Shown: piece by piece, positions 57,034-64,000 of the stretch | Layout of the letters: each line of letters starts with the position of its first letter | Numbering within the stretch: position 1 is the first letter of the stretch | NCBI RefSeq assembly: GCF_026914185.1 | Contig: NC_070565.1 | Span: forward strand, 6,696,001 to 6,760,000 | Source of the DNA: Puccinia triticina | Taxonomy: Eukaryota > Basidiomycota > Pucciniomycetes > Pucciniales > Pucciniaceae | DNA length: 64,000 nt | Direction: 5' to 3' | Notes under the pieces: model-generated | Told to the model about the DNA's origin: nothing | Databases searched by the model: none | The model's input: only the letters and a program-made list of their open reading frames with translations | Position numbers and translations under genes: made by a program

Positions 57034-58560
57034 GGATAGCCAAAGGGTTGGCAAAGGGCTGATGCTGCTTACAATAGCAGGAGGGATGGAGGCAAAAACA
57101 CAAGTCAAAGGGGCGGTGTATGCTGAGAATACCCGACGCTTGTGAGAAAATTTCAGCGAGACCTCAGGCAGGTATGAATTGGGCTTTCAAGCCACCCCCT
57201 TGAGGTTTTTCCCCCGCGCAGATTGAGTGGGGATCCATGGTCCTCACGGGGTGGTCTGCGCTTTCCCTGCGGCTCATTTTGTGGTTTAAGGTACACTAAG
57301 AATATGCAACACCATAATCATTTTGGAGCAAAAATCAAGGGCATCACTTTGTAGCTCAATCAACAACAAAAAAAACAATTAATGAATCTCAGTGGGTGAG
57401 GAGCCACAAGCAGGAATGGCATTGAGCAGCCACATTGTTCACTATTTTGTCAGCTCCATCGAAATTGATTCTAGCAAATGTTTTTATAGACTTCTAAAAA
57501 TTTCTTGAGATGTTTGAGAGGGATCATGTTGTTCTTGTAAAGGAATTCAACGATCCTGAATACCGCTTGCTGGAGGTAAAGCAGATAAAAATCTTGGAAA
57601 TATGGTTCTTGCTTGTGAAGTATGCTCTCCGCCTTTTCAAGTGGCATAATGTTGTGCAACAGTCGATTTAAAGTAATGAGCCAATCCCATGTAACCCTAC
57701 TCAAACCTCTCCATCTTTGACTCTCAAATACACCACAAGAGTGATTTTGGCTCCCTTGGACCGACAACCCAACACCAAAGGGGCACACGTTGGGCTACCG
57801 TGTGAATACAGGGCAGCCCATTGTCAGGCTCTTGCAAGGGTCAGTCCGCCAATCTTCTTTTGGTCAAGATGTACGGCGGACTGACCTAGGTCAAGCCACC
57901 ACCAGTCTGCTGGTGTGGTGCTCCATCCCAAGCCACAAGTATTATTTTAGTATCTTCTTTTACATATCTTCAACATTATATTTGCGGCCATTACCCCATA
58001 AACCTTCACAAATACTTCATTATTATTGCATATTTAGATTCTATGCCCCATTTCACCTATAGTCAACCACACATAGTACCCCTTTATCTTCAATGGTTCA
58101 ATAGTTATAAAGGATATAAGATTTACAGAAAACCTACAGTCTTCATTAGTTACAACACTCATTTAAATCCATTTATCATTATAGTACATTCCTCTTACAG
58201 CCGGTGGACCCATCCCCTGGCTGCTACCACTTCCACCCTTGGACAACCACACACCACCCATTCAACCTTCAACCCGCTTATTAATTGTCCTCTTTACATG
58301 TATAAAAACTCTTCAATTTCAATACCTGTTACCCAAATTGAATCAACCTGAAAAATGGTTGCACCCCACAAACCCACATCACAACGCATTGTCCCTAGTT
58401 GTTAAGATTACCACATCCTCTACAGAACTTGGCCCCATAGAAACAAGTACTGGAAAGAACAAACTACAAACATAAAAATAAAAAAAATTCTTGTAGGTAG
58501 ATATCATGATATTCATATTGTGCAATGTCAAAGGTAAAACTTGCTTTTTTTTTAAAAAAA
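57034..58560. other. Intergenic upstream of the MULE gene
   Basis: A perfect 12-bp stem GGTCAGTCCGCC / GGCGGACTGACC surrounds a 24-bp loop at 57839-57886. AT-rich sequence follows to 58550. Runs of A and about 17 G lie at 58550-58575. No gene is seen. Confidence 0.4.
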
Positions 58561-58593
58561 GGGGGGGGGGGGGGGTACTGGTGTTAAGTTAGG

Positions 58594-58603
58594 TATATAA
58601 ATA
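58594..58603 (+). promoter_or_regulatory. TATA box of the MULE gene
   Basis: TATATAAATA lies 425 bp before the inferred ATG (59028) and about 10 bp before the first CGACTCCC motif cluster. The same TATA-plus-motif layout recurs inverted at 4590-4705. Confidence 0.5.
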
Positions 58604-58612
58604 GGGTCTTGG

Positions 58613-58910
58613 AAAAACGACTCCCAAGTTTTGGGAAAACGACTCCCATACGTCCGCGCGACTATTTTTCGACCCGCGCTGGACGTCGACCTAGACCCTT
58701 TTTTTGGGTACGGCTGTTTTGGGAGTCGTCGTCCCAAAAAAATTATTTTTTGGGAGTCGTCCCCACCAATTTTTCAGAATATTTTTAATATTTTCTTGCC
58801 AGGGGGTTTGGGAGTCGTTCACCCAAAAGGAGTGCCCCCCGCGTTATTTTGGGAGTCGGCCGCAGGGGCCACGGAAGCCCCCAGGGAGTCGTGACGACTC
58901 CCCTTGCCGA
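58613..58910 (+). repeat. CGACTCCC motif cluster in MULE promoter/leader
   Basis: Eight or nine copies of CGACTCCC or its inverse GGGAGTCG at 15-60 bp spacing, some as inverted pairs (58866-58912). The motif also fills intron 3 (61905-62150, about ten copies) and recurs in the coding sequence. Confidence 0.7.
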
Positions 58911-59027
58911 CTCCCCTTCGAGCCCCCCACCCATCACACAAGTCAGACACCACAACCGCCACACCAACCGCCCGATCACCCCCACCCGTCCACCCCAACC
59001 GCCCGATCGATCAAACGAACAGAGAAG

Positions 59028-62000
59028 ATGTTTAACCCTGCCGCCCCCGCCGCCGTCCAGGACCAGGAATCCCAGGCCCCTGTTGCCGCCATGGAGCACG
59101 CCGAGCCCCCAATGGCCGCCGTCGACCACGACCAGGAATCCCAGGCCCCTGTCGCCGCCATGGAGCACGCTGAGCCCCCAATGGCCGCCGTCGACCACGC
59201 CGAGCCCCCTGTCGCCGCCATCAAGTACGCGAAGGCCTCATTGCCTGGCGAGCACACCAAGCCCCCAGTGGCTGGCGAGCACGAGGAGCACGCCGAGGAA
59301 ACCCAAGCCGCAGGGCCAGGTAAGCCCCCTCTCCCCTGCCGACTCCCTCCCATCCAAACTGGAGGCATTGAGCCCCCAACACCCTGTTCCTGCCCCTGAT
59401 CCAGGTGCAAATCAAGACGCCGCCGAAGGCCTTGCGGCCCAGGACCACGCAGCCACCCTGGCCACTCTAGAGCGCCAAGGAGCCGTCCTAGCCAGCGGGG
59501 CTCAAGGTCTAGCGCCCGCCTACGCTGCCGACTCCCGTGACCCCGTCGACACTCAACGTCCCGCAGCCGCCAACTCCCAGCCTCCCGCAGCCGCCGACTC
59601 CCAAACCGCAGCCGGTGCTCAAGGTCTAGGGCCCGCCTACGCTGCCGACTCCCGTGACCACGTCGACACCCAACGTCCCGCAGCCGCCGACTCCCAGCCT
59701 CCCGCAGCCGCCGACTCCCATTTCGCCGCCGACTCCCAAACCGCAGCCGCCGACTCCCAGGCCATTGCCGCCGTCGAAGCCTGCATTCAGACCACTGAAG
59801 CCCTTCAAGACGTCACCCTAGACCCCCTCCTCCTTCAACTTACTCAAGAAATCGCCAAAAAAAAACTAGAAGATCAAATCCACAAAGAAATTGAGGAAGA
59901 AGATGAAGATTATAGCTTAGATAATCCAGAAGAGAAGAAGACACTCGAGGAATATGTAGAGCTAGCTAGAGAAGAGAAAACTATTGAAGATTGTATTGTA
60001 ATGTTAGAATTAGATGAAGATAATACTACTAACAATGATCCAAACTCTGGGACTGTTCCACCTGAAAAAAACCCAGAAGAAATCGAGAAAATACTCGAGA
60101 AAATTGCTGAAGAGAGAACTGAGAAGGAGCTTGAAGAAATGGAGCTGGAGAACAAGAATCAACCGGATGATGAAGACTCAGTTAATGAAGAAGGAGAAAG
60201 GACGATCTACGGCAACATTCCTGCGCCGCCAGCTGGAAATTATGACGACGTTGAATCGGTTAAGGAGGCCATCCAAGAATTTGCTCGTGCGCATGGCTAT
60301 GGGATATCGGTCAAACGCTCTGTTCCTGGAAAGAGTGTCCATTTTAAATGTGTCAGGTCTGTTATTTCCCACTTCTTTTTCATTCTTCTGTTAGTATTGA
60401 CTGACATTAAATCCACATTGAAATGATACAGAGGAGGTGATCCTGCGAAAAACAAACGTAAAGGTGATACTCGTGAAAATATATCATCTCGATTGATTGG
60501 CTGTCCGTTTGCCGCTGCCGTATACAACCAGAAGAAGAAGGGCCACTGGAAATTCACAGTCTCCAACTCGACTCATAATCACCGCCCCACCGCCGCTGTT
60601 GCCCACACTGTTCACCGTAAGCTCAGAGACACTCTCTACGAAGAAATGAAAAGACTTGGCGAGGCCGGATTGCGACCGGCACAAATACTTGAATGCCTCA
60701 AGAAGCTGCACCCTGACGAGACTATCCTGGCCACAATTGATACGATTTACTCTGCACGAAAGCGGGCTGCGCAAGAGATGTTGCAAGGAATCAGTCCCAT
60801 CATTCACCTGAATGAAATTTTGGCTGGAACCAATTTCACGACTCTGACGAAGGTCGACGAATCTGGCGAGCTCAAGGGCCTTTTTTTCTGCCATTCCCTC
60901 TCTGTGAAGCTTCTCCATCAGTACCATTCGATCCTTTTCCTTGACTGTACGTACAAGACAAATAAGTATCGGATGCCTCTCCTCCACATCACCGGTGTCA
61001 CTGGAGCCAACAAGTCTTTCAGTTTGGCATTCTGCTTTCTTGCCAAAGAGACACAAGATTATTACGACTGGGCGCTCGAATCCCTCCTGACTGTTTTCAC
61101 CTCGAACAAGATTCCCCTTCCTGCTGTTGTTCTGACCGACCGAGAAGAAGCTCTCATCTCCTCTCTCCAGTCCAATTTTCCCGATTTGACCCACATGCTT
61201 TGCACTTGGCACATACAGAAGAACTTGGTCTCCAATGGCGCGAAACACATCAAGAACAAGGCGAAGGAGTTCGAAATGCTTCAACACTGGAGCAACTTAA
61301 TCAAGATGACTAGTCCTGGCGATTTCCGTTCAAGCTTCAGTCGGTTTTGCGCAAAATACGGCGAAGCTTTTGGAGATTATATGATTGAGACATGGCTTCC
61401 GGTGTGTGAAAAGTATGCTAACGCTTGGACAAAGGATATACCTCATTTTGACCATTGGACGACGTCTCGAATTGAATCATCGCATGCTTTTATCAAATCT
61501 TATCTCCTGGGCCCCAACAATTCTTTTGCCGCCGTCATCAAGTTAATCACGAATGCGCTTGAAGCTCAATCCCACAAAATCTCCGCGGCGCATCACAAGG
61601 AGAAGATTAGAAGCCTTCGATCAATAGGGAAGATTTTCTTGCTCTGTCACGGCCGGATCACCCACTTTGCTCTCCGGAAGGCGCAGGATAATCTCAGAGC
61701 AAGTGTTGACCTGGAGAATTGGCACAGGTGCAACGGGTGTTACGAAAACCGGATGGGAATTCCTTGTAAGCATACACTCCGGCAGCGCGCAATGGATGGC
61801 GAGAAGATACTTCCCGAGGATTTTCATGTCCAGTGGCACATGAAGGTAAGATCTGGGTCTTTTTTTATCTTTTTGTCATGTGGGGGGGCCTTGGATGGCC
61901 GGGATTTGTGGACGACTCCCATTTTTCCTGTGACGACTCCCGTTTCTCAGCGGACGACTCCCATTTCTCGGCGGACGACTCCCATTTTTTTCCAACGACT

Positions 62001-63370
62001 CCCTTTTACCCCTGCGCGCACCAGGGACAGGAAAGACTCCCATTTTCCGTCCGTGCGGCTTGCCAATTGGGATAACGACTCCCAACGACTCCCAAATCCC
62101 CCAGCCGCGGAGCCTCGATTGGAAGAACGACTCCCGCCGACTCCCATTCGTCCGGCCATTGCCACCGCCCCTCTGCCACCCCTCCCTCCAATTTTAAACC
62201 TCCCCTGCGCCATTCCCTTACTAATTTGAGTCTTTTCATTCCCCCCAGGATCTACATGCTCTTGGCACCAACGCTGATCTCACCCAAATCGAGCAAGTCG
62301 ACCGGATCCGCGAAAGGCTCCTGCAGATGAATCCCGCACAGATGGCGGCCCAGTTACAAGCTATCAACAGCCTATTGGAAGGCTCTGGAACCGTCGTGAC
62401 GATCCAGGAACCAACACAAGCTCAGACCACCCGTGGACGTCCAAAAGGCGCGCCAAACAAACCAAAAACTACGAAAAGGGACCCCTCCGCCTTCGAACAC
62501 GTTGAAAATAAAAGGAAGAATGAAGAAGGAGCAATGATGAAGTCCAAGAAACAGAGGCTAGCGGAGAAGGAAGAAATGAAACAAATGAAGAAAGAAGAGA
62601 AGGAGCAACAAAAAAGGAAGAAAGAAGAGGAGAAGAAGAAGAAGCAAGAAGAGAAGAAGAACAAACCAGCGCCCAAGAAGAGGAAACTCCCGGCACGAAA
62701 GTCAAAGACCGCCAAGAAAGTCGCTCAGTCTCCTTCTCCAACTCCTTCTCCGTCGCCGTCTCCATCACCACCACCCTCCTCACCTGCGCTTCCTCCTCCT
62801 CCGCCGCCGAAAGCCCAAGTCCCAACAAAGCGCTTCAAACCGGTCCGCGTCGCACCTAAGAAGCCAGCTTCCCCTTCCCCTCCTGTGAACTCCGCCTCGT
62901 CTGCCGCCGCCCCTCCGCAGCAACGTACGTCCCGCGCCGCTGGGAAGATGCGAGCTCCGCCTTCCCCTTCCCCTCCTTTGCAATCAACCTCTTCTGCCCC
63001 CGCGCCTCCGCCGCAACGTCCGACCCGCGCCACCGCTAAGAAGCCAGCCCCACCTTCCGCTCCTGCTCAATCAACCTCGTCTTCCCCCGCCCCTCCGCCG
63101 AAATCTAGCCGGGTACCTCCGCCGCGAGCCGCGCGAGCCACGCGAGTCCCTCCACCGCCAACAGCTCCAGTCCCTCCACCACCAACAGCACCTGTCCCCC
63201 CACCCCCATCCGAAGAACCAGTTGACCGACCGAATTGGCTCAATCAACTCCCAGTCATCATCAGATCCTCGGTCAAGCGGATACTTGATGTCGAGTCAGA
63301 TGGCCATTGTGGATTCCGCGCGGTGGCATGGTGCTTGGGGAATGGTCAGGGCGCTTGGAGTGCAGTCTGA
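59028..63370 (+). CDS. MULE transposase fused to OTU-like protease, 1259 aa to premature TGA
   Basis: Four exons: 59028-59319, 59405-60356, 60432-61845, 62249-63370; phases agree. Mutator-like transposases cut and paste DNA using a D-D-E core. N-terminal residues 1-270 are Ala/Pro-rich with AADSQ repeats. A FAR1/GCM-type zinc domain spans about 372-471 (CVR...IGCPF...HNH). The transposase core has D586 (LDCTYK), D651 (LTDREEAL), CTWH and E763 (RIESSHAF). A SWIM zinc finger is at about 848-863 (CNGCYENRMGIPCKH). Then follow an AT-hook-like RGRPKG, a Lys-rich coil and Pro-rich repeats. The start of an OTU cysteine protease appears at 1230-1259 (SDGHCGFRAVAWCLG, C1240). The TGA at 63368-63370 probably derives from a CGA codon. 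The transposase part looks intact. Confidence 0.85.
61905..62150 (+). repeat. CGACTCCC array inside MULE intron 3
   Basis: About ten CGACTCCC copies in 245 bp, spaced 10-35 bp, in the 403-bp intron 61846-62248, which is four to five times longer than the gene's other introns. Confidence 0.75.
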
Positions 63371-63817
63371 GAAGCTCTAGCCGACGAAATCAGCAAACGA
63401 GGCGAGTGGTACGTGAAGTTGGGACATTTTCACAACATCAAGTCGACTCTGGCCAGAATAAACTTTTCTGGTACCAAAGGTTGCGGTATGGCTCATTGGA
63501 TGGCGAAGCACTGGCCAACACTTTCCAACGGCCAGTTTTTTATTTCACTGAAGAGTGGTCTCAAACTTTCCTTCCCTCCTTCTGCCCTCCTAACCAAAAC
63601 CCCCCAATCTTCTTGGCTTTCATCCGGTGACTTGATCACTTTGTGGCTCTAGAACTATCCTCCCCTGACGTCTTCCCTGCCCCTTCCCTACAAAAGAGCT
63701 GGAAGCTAAATGCCAACCCAGAGGCACGAGGTTGGGAGGCAAGATACTCTGATTGTTTTGCTCAAACAGGTGGAAGAAAGCTCCTCTTTCCTGATAAGAG
63801 TGGTAAATTTTACTAGT
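63371..63817 (+). pseudogene. Decayed C-terminal half of the OTU protease
   Basis: After the TGA the same frame continues to about 63500 (REALADEI-like, then GEWYVKLGHFHNIKSTLARI, GCGMAHWM). A one-base-type frameshift near 63500-63510 leads into NTFQRPVFYFTEEWSQTFLP. A second TGA is at 63628-63630. Then DHFVALELSSPDVFPAP follows, holding the expected OTU catalytic His, to a TAG at 63815-63817. So catalytic Cys and His are both preserved but in a frame broken three times. Confidence 0.65.
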
Positions 63818-64000
63818 ATTTCCATTTGTAGTTTTCATGTATTGGTGATTGTTCTAGTCTTTTTTGAATAAATATTGTTATTATTCCTCTCTAGTATTTT
63901 TTGAATAAACACTTTTTATATTTTCTTTTCCTCATTATTTCTGGCAGCTCTGAGAGTTTGTGTCATCAAACATGAGGTACAAATTGTGCGCTGGTAGGGA
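63818..64000. other. 3' flank of the MULE gene
   Basis: AT-rich, with two TTTTTTGAATAAA words that could act as polyadenylation signals (63858-63872, 63897-63910). No inverted copy of the 5' motif cluster is seen, so the element's right end is probably beyond the window. Confidence 0.35.

Noticed and set aside
58785..59448. Antisense Gly/Ala-rich frames at the MULE 5' end
   Set aside because: They are reverse readings of the Ala/Pro-rich repeat region.

Overview
The window looks like nuclear DNA of a rust fungus (Pucciniales, most likely Puccinia). The inference rests on many short introns (about 60-125 bp) with CTNAC-type branch sites, an AT-rich background crowded with nested transposons, several predicted secreted proteins, and fungal housekeeping genes. 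Species cannot be fixed from the sequence alone.

Layout. 1-29.8 kb is a repeat-rich flank with one isolated gene-like reading frame, a cysteine-rich candidate secreted protein at 7140-7715 (-). Its landmarks are: a 218-bp CACTA-type MITE (1018-1235); a hairpin minisatellite (1676-2030); a hAT-type MITE with an 8-bp target duplication (3481-3876); a nested complex at 9474-14104; a complete young Ty3/Gypsy retrotransposon (15067-23071, 536-bp LTRs with 4 differences, ATATA duplication); a 1.5-kb hAT-type element (23298-24838, 8-bp duplication); and two MITEs with 7-bp duplications (26273-26744, 26943-27189).

29.8-47.7 kb is a gene island. It holds a sphingoid base-1-phosphate phosphatase (LCB3-like, +), the KEOPS subunit Pcc1 (-), a secreted Rds1-like ferritin-fold protein (12 exons, +), a 550-aa secreted LP-repeat protein with dibasic sites (-), a 107-aa secreted cysteine-rich protein (+), a multi-exon secreted protein with an in-frame TAG (+), and an 11-exon aquaporin with altered NPA boxes (+). 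All exon models were built by eye from splice signals and add up to open frames. A 1.63-kb foldback element (42618-44249) sits between the last two genes.

48.6-57 kb is again transposon territory. It contains an inverted duplication of a Helitron helicase 3' end with a tRNA-like insertion, a helicase relic split by a 705-bp CACTA-type element, and a 4.4-kb CACTA element (52647-57030, TCC duplication). The 4.4-kb element carries GACCGGGAGG hairpin arrays, a mariner-like palindrome and a solo LTR. 58.6-63.8 kb is a MULE transposase gene whose C-terminus is a decayed OTU-type cysteine protease. A short motif, CGACTCCC, is repeated through its promoter, introns and coding sequence, and recurs in the 42.6-44.2 kb foldback and a fragment at 4.6 kb.

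How it works together. The single-copy genes act in lipid signalling, tRNA modification, membrane transport and secretion. Four neighbouring predicted secreted proteins (33.3-42 kb) form a possible host-interaction cluster. The most unusual material is the set of hairpin motifs shared between otherwise different transposons, and the MULE-OTU fusion with its motif-saturated sequence.
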